From CAZFDT01 sp964518335 (lineage in GTDB: Bacteria > Planctomycetota > Phycisphaerae > Phycisphaerales > Phycisphaeraceae): 64,000 nucleotides of DNA. The DNA lies in assembly GCA_964518335.1 (NCBI GenBank), contig CAZFDT010000010.1:34550-98549 (forward strand), in the 5' to 3' direction. This document shows, piece by piece, positions 40,448-49,412 of the stretch. The first letter of the stretch is position 1, and each line of letters begins with the position of its first letter. Under the pieces are notes generated by a model that had not been told where the DNA came from, did not search any database, and worked only from the letters and a program-made list of their open reading frames with translations. Position numbers and translations under genes: made by a program.

Positions 40448-41755
40448 CTAATCGGTCACGAGCGTATGGGCGAGCTGCACGACTTTGCGGTATGCCGCCG
40501 CGTAACGCTCGATCAGATCGGGACGGTCGTGCTTGAACCACGGGACGCCGAAGGCGAGCTGCGCCAGTCGCTCTGACGCGGGCAGTGTGCCGTTGGCCTC
40601 GCACATGTCGTGGTCGCTAAAGGCATTGCGTGTCGGGCCGCCGTCGCCGTACACGTCGGCGGTGCGGAACACAGGGTGCAGGTGCAACGGGAAGTTCACG
40701 CCGCGTCCGGTGCGACCGCCCTCGGCGTTAACAGCTTGCGTGAACCTGTCCACGGACAGACCGCCCAGCTCGCGGGGCTGGTAGTGGGCGATCGGGTTGT
40801 ACCAGCCGCCCATGGTCAGATCGGGCGCCGTCGGGCGGAGCGGCGCCAGTCCGGGCACGTCGGCGAGCAGGTCCCAGAAGCGGCGCATGGCGCGATCGAT
40901 CTGGGCGATGCGGGCTGGATAGTGCTTCAGTTGCACCCGGCCGAACGCCGACGCCATCTGGTTGATGCGGCCTTTCACACCGCCCAGCGGCAGGCCGACC
41001 AGATCGATGAAGTGAGGCGACTGGATGATCTGCTTGTGCCGTTCGTAATGGGCGAACGCGACCGCCGCCTCGTACACGGCCGGATCGTCGGTCGTGATCA
41101 TGCCGCCCTCGCCGGCGACGAGGCTCTTGGCGCCCATGAGTGACGCCGCGCCGACGTCGCCGATCGACCCGCACATTCGGCCCTTGTGCATCGAGCCCTG
41201 GGCGTGCGACACATCCTCGATGACCTTGAGCTTGTGTCGCCGTGCCGCCGCCATGATCGCGTCCATGTCGGCGGGATGGCCGCAGTAATGCACGACAAGC
41301 ACGGCCCGGGTGCGCGGCGTGACCAGCCGATCGATCTCGCCGGGGTCAAGGCACAGCGTCGTCGGATCGATGTCCGCAAACCGCACGGTCGCCCCCAGCG
41401 CGAACGCCGGCAACGCGCTGGCCCAATAGGTGATGCTCGGGCAGATCACCTCGTCGCCGCGACGCAGACCCACGGCCCACATCGCGGTCAGGATCGCCAT
41501 GGTCCCGTTGCAGTGCGCCAGCGCGTGACGGACACCCGTGTACGCCGCGTACTCCTGCTCGAACGTCTTGGTCACACCCGTCTCGGACATGATGCCCTTC
41601 TGCATCACGTCCCACACGGCGAGCTTGTCCTCGTCGGTGACGATCGGCCAGTGAAACAACTCGCGCTGATCGTCGCAGGGCGGATTGGCCGGCGTCCCGC
41701 CGCAAATGGCCAGGAGCTCCGTTTGGCCCGACGCCACTTCCATGGAGATACTCAT
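40448..41755 (-). CDS. DegT/DnrJ/EryC1/StrS family aminotransferase
   Basis: A 435-residue PLP-dependent protein of the sugar aminotransferase family. The cofactor Lys is in SLMGAKSLVAGEGGM, matching the usual 'K...GEGGM'. Other matches are HCNGTMAILTAMWA, ICPSITYWASALPA, VVHYCGHPADMDAI and VIEDVSHAQGS. Such enzymes aminate keto sugars, and some relatives act as dehydratases. In this locus it may act on a breakdown sugar rather than in antigen synthesis; no nucleotide-sugar genes are adjacent. MSISMEVAS is taken as the start; an upstream Met in the frame has no better ribosome site. Confidence 0.88.
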   Translation of the reverse strand: MSISMEVASGQTELLAICGGTPANPPCDDQRELFHWPIVTDEDKLAVWDVMQKGIMSETGVTKTFEQEYAAYTGVRHALAHCNGTMAILTAMWAVGLRRGDEVICPSITYWASALPAFALGATVRFADIDPTTLCLDPGEIDRLVTPRTRAVLVVHYCGHPADMDAIMAAARRHKLKVIEDVSHAQGSMHKGRMCGSIGDVGAASLMGAKSLVAGEGGMITTDDPAVYEAAVAFAHYERHKQIIQSPHFIDLVGLPLGGVKGRINQMASAFGRVQLKHYPARIAQIDRAMRRFWDLLADVPGLAPLRPTAPDLTMGGWYNPIAHYQPRELGGLSVDRFTQAVNAEGGRTGRGVNFPLHLHPVFRTADVYGDGGPTRNAFSDHDMCEANGTLPASERLAQLAFGVPWFKHDRPDLIERYAAAYRKVVQLAHTLVTD

Positions 41756-41854
41756 CTTCGATAACCCCCATCCATCCCACGACGTTGCACAAGACGACAT
41801 CGGCCTTGACGGCCGCGGCTCAAGCCACGCAGGGCGGTTACAGGATGGTCATGC

Positions 41855-42661
41855 TCACGGATTCGTGTACAGGTCGTGGTAATAGAACCCGTCGGGCTGG
41901 AGCTTGGCTTTATAAGCCTTCACGTGGCCGTCGAGGAACGAGACGTTGGCCGACCCCAGATGCGTCTGCCAGTGGATGCGGCTCGGATTGTTGAAGCTCT
42001 GCGACGGCCAGGGGCGACGGGCGACGCCACGCCACGCCGCGGTGTTCTGCGTGGGCATATCGTTTGAGAACGAGCACGCGAACACGAACTCCCGGCTGGG
42101 AACGGCGAACTCACCAATATTGCGCAAACGGATCTCGCCCCCGGCTGGAGGTGGAGCGTGCGGCACGGCCGCGGTCATGTACCCCGCCTCAACGTGCGTG
42201 TACCACTGGGCGTTGCTCAGCACCCAGGCGTTGGAGGTGAGGGTCAGGTTATTGAGCAGCGGCGGGACGGGAGCCAGATCGCTCGTACAGTGAAAGACCG
42301 TGCCCTTTCGCCCGCCCACGCTGCCGTAGGTGCCGATGCTGTTGGGATCCACGTTCGTCAGGTACGGCGCGAGGAACTTGGGGTAGGCGTACAGCGTGCC
42401 GCCCCACAGCACATCCACGTCGGGCCGCACGCCCCAGTTCAAGTGACCCCGGTTTTCCGTGTGATAGGACGAAACCGCGATGACAAGCTGACGCTGATTG
42501 GAGGCGCAGACCGCCTGCCACGCGGCGCGCCGCGCCTTTTGCAGCGAGGGCAACAGCAACGCGACGAGCAGGGCGATGATGGAAACCACGACCAGCAGCT
42601 CGATCAGCGTGAAGCCCCTGCGGCAACCCGCGTCTGGGACAGGGCGAAGTCGATCAGACAT
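41855..42661 (-). CDS. Pseudopilin-like protein with prepilin N-terminus and H-x-DG tail
   Basis: A 268-residue protein of the large planctomycete class with a type IV prepilin leader. After basic residues comes G/FTLIELLVVVSIIALL (about 17-33), cleavable by prepilin peptidase and forming the hydrophobic stalk helix. The globular part has CASNQRQLVIAV, TVFHCTSD, FVFACSF and ends SANVSFLDGHVKAY. Their function is unclear; surface pseudopilus or polysaccharide binding has been proposed. It is a paralogue of the protein encoded at 61743-62540 (same length, same order of motifs). GGAGA seven bases before the ATG fixes the start. Confidence 0.85.
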   Translation of the reverse strand: MSDRLRPVPDAGCRRGFTLIELLVVVSIIALLVALLLPSLQKARRAAWQAVCASNQRQLVIAVSSYHTENRGHLNWGVRPDVDVLWGGTLYAYPKFLAPYLTNVDPNSIGTYGSVGGRKGTVFHCTSDLAPVPPLLNNLTLTSNAWVLSNAQWYTHVEAGYMTAAVPHAPPPAGGEIRLRNIGEFAVPSREFVFACSFSNDMPTQNTAAWRGVARRPWPSQSFNNPSRIHWQTHLGSANVSFLDGHVKAYKAKLQPDGFYYHDLYTNP

Positions 42662-42716
42662 CACAGGTCTCCAGCATCACCCTCCGCAGCAACCACGCGA
42701 TCCGCAACAACACGCT

Positions 42717-44837
42717 CTACAGACGCCGCCGTCGCCCGGCGACCAGCAGCGATCCCGCGGCCAGGAGCAACATCGACGCGGGCTCGGGGATCACGTGGAT
42801 GAGGCCGGAGCCGGTGAAGAACACGTCGTTGACGTTCACAACGTGGATGCCGTCGAACGCCGCGGCGGCGGCGGTCGAGCCGTAGTAACCCATGCCCTGG
42901 AACACGCCGCCCAGGGACAGGCCGGCGACGGTTTCGATGAGGCCGGCACCAACCTCGACCTTGCCGTTACGGGTGCCATACGCATCCAGAATCAGCGACG
43001 CCCCATCGTCAATGGCGTCTGCGGTAAAGGTGAACAACAGGGCGCCGTTATGGACGTGCACGTCGCCGTTGCCGAGATTGCTGAGCGTGCCGACGTCAAG
43101 GCGGCCGCCGGACACATGCGTCGTGCCGGTGTAGGTGTTGGGGCCGGTGAGCGAGAGTCGGCCGGTGCCTGCCTTGGTCAGGCCGCCCGAGCCGGTGATT
43201 TCCGAGCCGATCTGGTTGAAGCTGCCGCTGACGGCCCAGATGACGCCCTCGGCCGCGCCGAAGCTGAGCGTGCCGGCTTCGGCGTTGCCAACGCTTCCGA
43301 TAAACCCGTTCGAGCCGACGAAGAACAAGCCGCCGCTGGCGATCGTCAGAGTCCGACCGGCGCCGATCTGCTGCGTCGTGTTGGCGGCGAAGCGAAGCGA
43401 GTTGACGGTGCGGTCCACGCCGCCCAAGTCGAGCGAGGCAGTGTTCACGTTGTGGGATGCGCCCGCGGTGATGCTCGTGGCATACTCCGTCGCCACCACC
43501 AACGGGCGGATGCCAGTGGCCGTGTGGGTGACGAACCCGACAGGTGCGACGGTGTGGCCTGTGTCGTAAGTCGTCGTGGCAACCATCCAGGGAATGATGC
43601 TCATCGTGGTCGTTCCGTCTCCGCCGCCGGCACCCGTGAGGTGGCTGTTGGCATTACCGATGACGAATCGCGTCACCCCGCCCCATGTCGCAGCGTGGGC
43701 ATAAACCGAAGCGCCCGCGCCGCGCTGGACAGTCGTTGCGTTGATGTACGTGCCGGCCGTGGAGGCGTCGAAGCGGAAGGCCGAGATCGAATTATAGGCA
43801 CTATTGAAGTTGATGGTGGCAACGGTGTCCTGGACCGCGTCGCTCCACGAGCCGTTGCTCCGCGCGCCGCGGTGATCGAGCGCGCCGCCGTTGAACGTGA
43901 TGAGGTTCTGCGTCAGACGCTGGCCGGGATTGGCGGCCAGCACCGCCACGCCGTCTCCGACGACCACCACGCCGCCGTTCTCGCGGTTGTTGTTGTTGAC
44001 AATGCGGCCGTTGATGACGATCTCAGCGGCATCAGGGATGGCTCCCGATGGATTGCCGTTGGTCGTGGTTCGCGTGCCGATCGACAGGCCACCGAAATCC
44101 AGACCGCCATTACTGCGACTGTTGTTAATGACGAACCGGCCCGTGAACGACTTGGTTCCAATCACGTTGATGCCGCCGCTGCCGACGCCAGTGACGGCAG
44201 AGTAGGTGATCGTGCCGTCACCCAGCAGATCGCCATGGATATCCCACACGGACCGCTGTGTGATAGGGGCAACCAGATTGGTGATCGTGACGTCGTTGCC
44301 GTTGGTATCGAAGACGGCGTCGGTTCGGATAGTGTGGGAGTTGTTGACCCCGGTGGAATTCACGGTCCACACCAGCGACGAGGTGCCGCCAAGTATCACC
44401 TTGTTGACAGACGACATGAACCGGTTGGTCGAGGTTCCTTGAGCGGTTGTGTTGAGAAAGGTATTGCCGCCGGGCGTCGCGGCCTCAAAGATGAAGTTGT
44501 GAGTGGCGGCCGGGCTTGCGGCGATCTGCCAGTCATTGATGCCATCGGCATCACCCCAGTTCAGCGTGCCAACAGTGATGTCCTGATTGATGGTGGTCAC
44601 CCTCGTTCCATTGATGGGAGGGTCGGGCACGGGGTCGCCGAAGATGTTGATGTTGAGAGAAGCGACGTCGCCTGGCGCGTTGGGGAACGTGTCGCTGGGC
44701 GACCACTTGGACATATCCTCCCAGTTCCCGTCGATGTTGGTGCTCCACGTCGCATCCCCCGCGAACACCGGGGCCACGGACAGGATCACTGCGGCGAGCA
44801 TCACGGTCAAGGCTTTCTCAGTGGCATCGATACGCAT
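42717..44837 (-). CDS. PEP-CTERM protein with autotransporter-type strand repeats
   Basis: A 706-residue secreted protein. The signal peptide (about 5-26, LTVMLAAVILSVAPVFA) precedes WSTNIDGNWEDMSKW, a common start of such proteins. A long Gly/Thr/Asn-rich beta-helical region carries the autotransporter-associated repeat GGLTKAGTGRLSLTGPNTYT followed by SGGRLDVG (about 560-590). The C-terminal sorting signal is PEPASMLLLAAGSLLVAG followed by RRRR, the substrate of an exosortase. It is likely a cell-surface or exported matrix protein. It is the first gene behind the conserved AraC-type promoter element, with GGAGGAA five bases before the ATG. Its base composition is less GC-rich than neighbouring enzymes. 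Confidence 0.85.
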   Translation of the reverse strand: MRIDATEKALTVMLAAVILSVAPVFAGDATWSTNIDGNWEDMSKWSPSDTFPNAPGDVASLNINIFGDPVPDPPINGTRVTTINQDITVGTLNWGDADGINDWQIAASPAATHNFIFEAATPGGNTFLNTTAQGTSTNRFMSSVNKVILGGTSSLVWTVNSTGVNNSHTIRTDAVFDTNGNDVTITNLVAPITQRSVWDIHGDLLGDGTITYSAVTGVGSGGINVIGTKSFTGRFVINNSRSNGGLDFGGLSIGTRTTTNGNPSGAIPDAAEIVINGRIVNNNNRENGGVVVVGDGVAVLAANPGQRLTQNLITFNGGALDHRGARSNGSWSDAVQDTVATINFNSAYNSISAFRFDASTAGTYINATTVQRGAGASVYAHAATWGGVTRFVIGNANSHLTGAGGGDGTTTMSIIPWMVATTTYDTGHTVAPVGFVTHTATGIRPLVVATEYATSITAGASHNVNTASLDLGGVDRTVNSLRFAANTTQQIGAGRTLTIASGGLFFVGSNGFIGSVGNAEAGTLSFGAAEGVIWAVSGSFNQIGSEITGSGGLTKAGTGRLSLTGPNTYTGTTHVSGGRLDVGTLSNLGNGDVHVHNGALLFTFTADAIDDGASLILDAYGTRNGKVEVGAGLIETVAGLSLGGVFQGMGYYGSTAAAAAFDGIHVVNVNDVFFTGSGLIHVIPEPASMLLLAAGSLLVAGRRRRL

Positions 44838-44954
44838 CGGGTTCCTCCGTTCATTCGAGATGGTTCGGGCCTGACGACTTGCGGTGGCCTGTTCGATTCC
44901 AGAACGCTCACATGAGCAACGCGCTGTGAATACAGCTCAACGATGACACTTCCA

Positions 44955-44982
44955 ATGATAGAGCCGCGGGCCGCTCTCACAA
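44955..44982 (-). promoter_or_regulatory. Promoter of the PEP-CTERM transcript (site A)
   Basis: On the minus strand TTGTGA (44982-44977) and TATCAT (44960-44955) are separated by 16 bp. The same layout (TTGTTG, 16 bp, TATGAT) occurs at site B before the gene at 61743-62540. A start near 44948 would leave a leader of about 110 bases. The -35 hexamer touches the end of the conserved operator, as expected for an AraC-type activator that contacts sigma. Confidence 0.6.
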
Positions 44983-45018
44983 TTGCCCATACCTCTCATT
45001 GGTGGTATAAATCTTGAA
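44979..45018. promoter_or_regulatory. Conserved 40-bp AraC-type operator, site A
   Basis: This element is nearly identical to 62625-62664. About 34 of 40 positions agree, including the blocks ACCTCTCATT, GTGGTA and AAATCTT. At its centre is a dyad ATACC-N10-GGTAT (44989-45008). It lies between the divergent PEP-CTERM and AraC genes, next to the -35 of the former and directly before the start codon of the latter. The local AraC protein is the obvious binder; this is inferred from position. Confidence 0.65.
44983..45011 (+). promoter_or_regulatory. Possible araC promoter overlapping the operator
   Basis: TTGCCC (44983-44988) and TATAAA (45006-45011) are 17 bp apart on the + strand, inside the conserved element. 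Transcription would begin at about 45018, only a few bases before the ATG at 45021, giving a nearly leaderless mRNA. Binding to the dyad would cover this promoter and repress the regulator gene, a common AraC arrangement. Confidence 0.4.
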
Positions 45019-45020
45019 AG

Positions 45021-45812
45021 ATGACTGCTTTCCGCCCCTGGCGTGCCGATTTGAGCCAGCCCCCGCGCATCGTGGGCATTGGCGTGAGCAACCGCAACAA
45101 CCTCACGCCCGAGGAGTACCGATATCCCCACATTAACTGGGGAATCGGCTTGGTCCGAGGCCACGGCTGGGTGCGCTACGACGACCACGGCCCGCGGCAC
45201 AGCTTCAGTCCCGGCTGCGCCGTCGTGACCCCGCCGCAGCACACCGTGCTGGTGCATTTTGAGCCACACTTCCGAAACCATCACTGCCAGTTTCAGTTGA
45301 CCGCCAGCGATGAACCGACCCTCGCCATTGCCCCGGTCATCCCCCTGGGCGATCGCTTCGCCCAGATCGACCACCTCATGATCGAGGCCATCGGGTGCTT
45401 CGGCACGCGGCCGGCACGGGCCCAGGCCCTCATGTGGCACCTGCTCTGGGAACTCACCGAGTCCAGCCCACGCAGCGCCGAGGAAGGCGCCATGCACCCG
45501 GCCCTGCGACGGGCAACACGCATCATCGAACTTCACATCCACGAAAAGATCACCGCCACCCATCTGGCTCGCCAGGTGGATGTGTCCTACGCCACCCTCA
45601 TCCGGTTGTTCCGCGAGCAGTTCGGCCAGACCATCGTCGGCTACGTGCGCAACCGCCGCATGGCGCGGGCACGCGACCTGCTCATGCACACGTGGCAACC
45701 CATCAAGGACATCGCCAACGAGGTGGGCATCCCCGATCTGCAACTGTTCAACAAAACCGTCCGCCGCACTCTGGGACAATCCCCACGCGCCCTGCGACAG
45801 CGCCGCGAGTAA
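45021..45812 (+). CDS. AraC family transcriptional regulator of the accessory locus
   Basis: A 263-residue regulator. The N-terminal domain (about 1-150) is cupin-like, with HSFSPGCAVVTPPQHTVLVH. The C-terminal DNA-binding region (about 165-263) has ITATHLARQVDVSYATLIRL as first helix-turn-helix and IKDIANEVGIPDLQLFNKTV as second, ending LGQSPRALRQRR. It is the only regulator between two minus-strand stretches that share the operator described at 44979 and 62625, so it probably activates both in response to a sugar-like signal. Its start lies directly against the operator and no ribosome site is visible. Confidence 0.85.
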   Translation: MTAFRPWRADLSQPPRIVGIGVSNRNNLTPEEYRYPHINWGIGLVRGHGWVRYDDHGPRHSFSPGCAVVTPPQHTVLVHFEPHFRNHHCQFQLTASDEPTLAIAPVIPLGDRFAQIDHLMIEAIGCFGTRPARAQALMWHLLWELTESSPRSAEEGAMHPALRRATRIIELHIHEKITATHLARQVDVSYATLIRLFREQFGQTIVGYVRNRRMARARDLLMHTWQPIKDIANEVGIPDLQLFNKTVRRTLGQSPRALRQRRE

Positions 45813-45931
45813 AACGCCCTCGGGCCGCATGCGGTGAAGACGTCACGGCCCCGGTGCGCCTTGACGTGTCGCGGTTGGCGACTCATATACTGTCCCACTC
45901 ATTCCTTCCGGCACGCGCGGAGCACTTCGTG

Positions 45932-48298
45932 ATGCAGCAGTGGTTGATCGCGGTGGCGTGGACGGCGACGTGCATAGCGTCGGCGACCGGACAGACGCCT
46001 TCGACGGCGTCGTTCGACTCGGCGGGCGGCGCGGCAGGGTTGGGATTTCTCAGGCCTCAGGAATGGGGTCTGGTCCGCTGCCGCATCCGCAATGACGGCG
46101 CGACGGCCGCGCAACTGCTCTCGGCGGTCCAGTTCAAGGATGGTGAGAATATCCAGTTCGTGACCGACGCATGGGTTCCCCCGTGGAGCGTGCGCGAGGT
46201 GTTGCAGCCGGTGTACCTGCACGTGACGCCGCGCGACGACCGCGCGGTCGAGCTGATGTCGCTGCTGATCGACACCGCCCGAGGCGAGCAGATGCGCGGC
46301 CGCGAGGACGGTTTGATCCGTCTGGACACGGGCGACCACGTGACGGCGATGACGGTGGACTCGGACGCCGACGACGCGATCTCGGCGGTAGTGGCGGCGA
46401 GGATCGCGTCGGGCGGGTCGATGCGCGTGGCGTACGTCAGGTCGTCACAGTTGCCCGCCATGACAGCGGTGTACGACAGCGTGAGTTGCCTGGTGCTTGC
46501 CGACCGCGAGCTGGCACTGACGCCGGCGCAGGCGCAGGCGATCCGCGCCTGGGTCAGCGGCGGAGGTCGGCTGTGGCTGATGCTCGATCGTCTGCCTCCC
46601 GAGGTCGGCCCTCGCCTGCTGGGCAATGACTGGCCTATTGCGGTGGTCGATCGCCTGCTCGTAACGCAACTGACGATCGAGGGACCGTCCGGGCCACTGC
46701 AGCGAGAGCGCGAGGAGCCATGGACACTGCTGCGCGTCATCTCGGCCGACGCCCGCGTGCTGCACCGGGTGGAGGGCTGGCCGGCGTCGATGGCTTTTCC
46801 CGTGGGCAGCGGCACGGTGGTGGTGACGACACTGGACGCTGCGGCATGGTGGCTGGACCCGGACCGTGAAGGCGGCTCGCCAAGGGCGACCGACCCGCTG
46901 TCGGAGGTGGCGACCCTGGCAGTGGGCGGCGCGGCTGTGACGGTGCCGATCGATGCACGTCGGTTCGAGTCGTTCGTGCGCGAGCAGGTGGGTTACACCA
47001 TTCTCGGGCGCAGCCCGGTCATCGCTGTGCTGGCTCTGCTGCCCGCGGCCGTCGTGCTGTCGGGCTTGTGGCTGGCGCGACGGCAGAGACTGGAAAGGGT
47101 GGGCATGGTCGGGGTGTGCGTGGCGGTGCTGCTGTGTACGGTGCTGATCGGCATGGGCTCAGTGCAGCGACGCCGCGTGCCGCTGACTGTGGCCAGTGCG
47201 CAATGGGTGGAAGTCGCGCCGCGACAGGGTCTGGCCCACGTGCAGGCCGCCATCAGCATCTACAGCCCCGAGGCGGGCCGCGGCCCATTGCGCGGCAGCA
47301 GGGGCGGCATCCTGTGGCCCGACATGACCGGTCAGGGCGGTAAGCAGCTCCGCATGGTGTGGACCGACCTCGACCACTGGAGCTGGGAGGGTCTGGAGCT
47401 TCCGTCAGGCGCAGTGCGAACAGCCGGGGCCTCAAATGTGCTGCAGTTGTCCGCTCGCGCCCAGGTCGCGCTGACGTTCGGCCCGCAGGGAGTCGAAGGC
47501 CACATCGCGCCGGGACCATTCGAGCGCCTCGAAGACCTGGTGCTGGCCACGCCCGTCGCCGCCATGGCGGTGCGGACCGATGCCGACGGCCGGTTTACGG
47601 TGCGGCCTGGCGACGAGCTGAGGCGCGGCGAATACATCGCCGGGGCCACGCTCGGTCAACAGCAGCGATCGCGGCAGGAGATCTATCGCGGCCTGCTCGA
47701 CGACGGGAGCTACCCTGCTCGTCCGACGCTGCTGAGCTGGGCGAAATCGCTGGATCTGGGGCTGGAGCTGTCGATCCCCGCGACGCAGCATCATTCGGCG
47801 CTGGTGGCGATGCCGGTGACGGTGACGCCGCGGGCGGCGGCCGGACGCATGGCCGTGCCAGGTGCGTTTGTGCCGTTCACGCTGGTGCGCGGACCGGGCA
47901 ATGAGGGAACCACCACGCTCTTCGACGCGACCAGGCGGACATGGATCGGGCCGGTGCCGCAGGGACACACGCTGCTCTTTCGCTTTCAGTTGCCGCCACA
48001 GGTGTTGCCGCTGCGGTTGGAGTCGGCGACGTTGACCGTGGAACTGTCCGCGGCCGATCGCCGCGTCGAGATCCTGCGCCTGGCCCATGGCCGGATCGAG
48101 CAGGTCGCCACGCTCGAACACGGCGCGGGCACGCAGCGGGTGCCGCTCCACGTCGATCAGCTTGGCACGCTCGACGCCGATGGCGGCATCATCATTGGCG
48201 TGCGCGTTGGCGATGCGGATGAGTCAGCGTTCGCCAGCGTCTGGCAGATCCACGATGCCCGGCTGGATGTCGTGGGCGATGTCGACTCGCTGCAGTAA
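45932..48298 (+). CDS. Large membrane-anchored hypothetical protein
   Basis: A 788-residue protein with an N-terminal signal peptide (about 1-20, ending ASATGQ). The first outer region contains a Rossmann/GATase-like part (VSCLVLADRELALTPAQAQA and WVSGGGRLWLMLDRLPP, about 180-225). Two membrane segments follow (about 361-379 and 390-408), then a long beta-rich outer domain. Similar planctomycete proteins are linked to membrane complexes of unknown role; I do not recognise a named family. It is 119 bp downstream of the AraC gene on the same strand and convergent with the Gfo/Idh pair. ATG 45932 follows a GTG at 45929. Confidence 0.65.
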   Translation: MQQWLIAVAWTATCIASATGQTPSTASFDSAGGAAGLGFLRPQEWGLVRCRIRNDGATAAQLLSAVQFKDGENIQFVTDAWVPPWSVREVLQPVYLHVTPRDDRAVELMSLLIDTARGEQMRGREDGLIRLDTGDHVTAMTVDSDADDAISAVVAARIASGGSMRVAYVRSSQLPAMTAVYDSVSCLVLADRELALTPAQAQAIRAWVSGGGRLWLMLDRLPPEVGPRLLGNDWPIAVVDRLLVTQLTIEGPSGPLQREREEPWTLLRVISADARVLHRVEGWPASMAFPVGSGTVVVTTLDAAAWWLDPDREGGSPRATDPLSEVATLAVGGAAVTVPIDARRFESFVREQVGYTILGRSPVIAVLALLPAAVVLSGLWLARRQRLERVGMVGVCVAVLLCTVLIGMGSVQRRRVPLTVASAQWVEVAPRQGLAHVQAAISIYSPEAGRGPLRGSRGGILWPDMTGQGGKQLRMVWTDLDHWSWEGLELPSGAVRTAGASNVLQLSARAQVALTFGPQGVEGHIAPGPFERLEDLVLATPVAAMAVRTDADGRFTVRPGDELRRGEYIAGATLGQQQRSRQEIYRGLLDDGSYPARPTLLSWAKSLDLGLELSIPATQHHSALVAMPVTVTPRAAAGRMAVPGAFVPFTLVRGPGNEGTTTLFDATRRTWIGPVPQGHTLLFRFQLPPQVLPLRLESATLTVELSAADRRVEILRLAHGRIEQVATLEHGAGTQRVPLHVDQLGTLDADGGIIIGVRVGDADESAFASVWQIHDARLDVVGDVDSLQ

Positions 48299-48319
48299 TC
48301 CTCCCGCACCGCGACGGCG

Positions 48320-49375
48320 TTACAGCAGAGTGCTTGTCCCCAAGGCATCCGATTCAGACCGGCCATCGGCCAACTGTTGAATGAGCAGGGCTTGGCGCGA
48401 CGCGGCGAGCACCTCCTGCGTCGTCAACATGCCGTCGCCAGTCTCACCCCGTAGCTCCATGAGAAAGCTCTCCAGCGGCAAGTATCCCGCCAGGGCCTCG
48501 GCTGCGGCGATCTCGCGCGGCACCTTGTCCTCGTGCGTCGTCAATTGAACCGACGCGCTCTGAGCAGTGGTCTCCGCCACGCCTGCTTCGCCGTGGCAGG
48601 TGAAACGCCAATACTGCGGGGCCTGATAGCCACAGCGCTCGGGCGCCAGGTACGACACATCGCCGAGGACGCCGCCGCTGTTGTCCAGTTCGAGCATGAG
48701 CTGGGCGGCATCCTGAAAGTGGGGGTGCTGGCGAACTCGTGCATTCCACACCCTCGCCGCGCGAACGCGCACCAGTTGGCGACCGGTGAGCCACGGCACC
48801 GCGTCGATGGCGTGAATGGCAATGTCGTTGATCGTGCCGCCGTGCTTATCCTGCTCAAAGTACCACCCGGGCCGAGTGCCCATGAGTAGCGGGTGCTGCC
48901 CCGAGAACGACACCGTATGCACTTGTCCGATCTGGCCTTCGTGGATCAGTCGGCGCATCGTTCGCAGCGAGCCGCTGGCCCTCAGGTCGAGCATGCACCC
49001 GACCAGGAGCTTGTTCTGATTGGCAAGAGTGGCGATCGTATCCAGCTCTTCCAGCGACGTGCAGATGGGCTTGTCCGCCAGCACGTGCCGACCCGCGCGC
49101 AGCGCCGCCATTGCCAGCCGGCCGCGAGCACCGTAATAGTCACCCACCGCCACCACATCGCACGCCACGTCCTCGAGCAGTTGGCTCAGCGACGTGTGTG
49201 TCACTGTGACATCATTGCCGCCGCGCAATTGCTCAGCGGTGGCGGAGTCCTCCTCGCAGCAGGCCACGATAGATGCCGAGGGATGCGACCGCACCGCTCG
49301 ATGCAGGCTCATGATGTGGCCGTGGCGAAACCCGACAAACGCAAACTTGATCGTACGCTGGTCATGGAGAGGCAT
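48320..49375 (-). CDS. Gfo/Idh/MocA family oxidoreductase
   Basis: A 351-residue NAD(P)-dependent oxidoreductase. The nucleotide-binding start is KFAFVGFRHGHIMSLH, where the canonical GxGxxG reads GFRHGH, a variant found in sugar-specific branches. The family motif is GRHVLADKPICTS, and the substrate domain has GGTINDIAIHAIDAVPWL with the catalytic-type His. AAGGA lies six bases upstream of the ATG at 49375; an ATG two codons earlier sits directly on that site and is unlikely. It is the last gene of the long minus-strand stretch, 37 bp after a second family member. Confidence 0.87.
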   Translation of the reverse strand: MPLHDQRTIKFAFVGFRHGHIMSLHRAVRSHPSASIVACCEEDSATAEQLRGGNDVTVTHTSLSQLLEDVACDVVAVGDYYGARGRLAMAALRAGRHVLADKPICTSLEELDTIATLANQNKLLVGCMLDLRASGSLRTMRRLIHEGQIGQVHTVSFSGQHPLLMGTRPGWYFEQDKHGGTINDIAIHAIDAVPWLTGRQLVRVRAARVWNARVRQHPHFQDAAQLMLELDNSGGVLGDVSYLAPERCGYQAPQYWRFTCHGEAGVAETTAQSASVQLTTHEDKVPREIAAAEALAGYLPLESFLMELRGETGDGMLTTQEVLAASRQALLIQQLADGRSESDALGTSTLL

Positions 49376-49412
49376 GATCATTCCTTGATTCGCTGGTGCT
49401 TTCATACGAATA

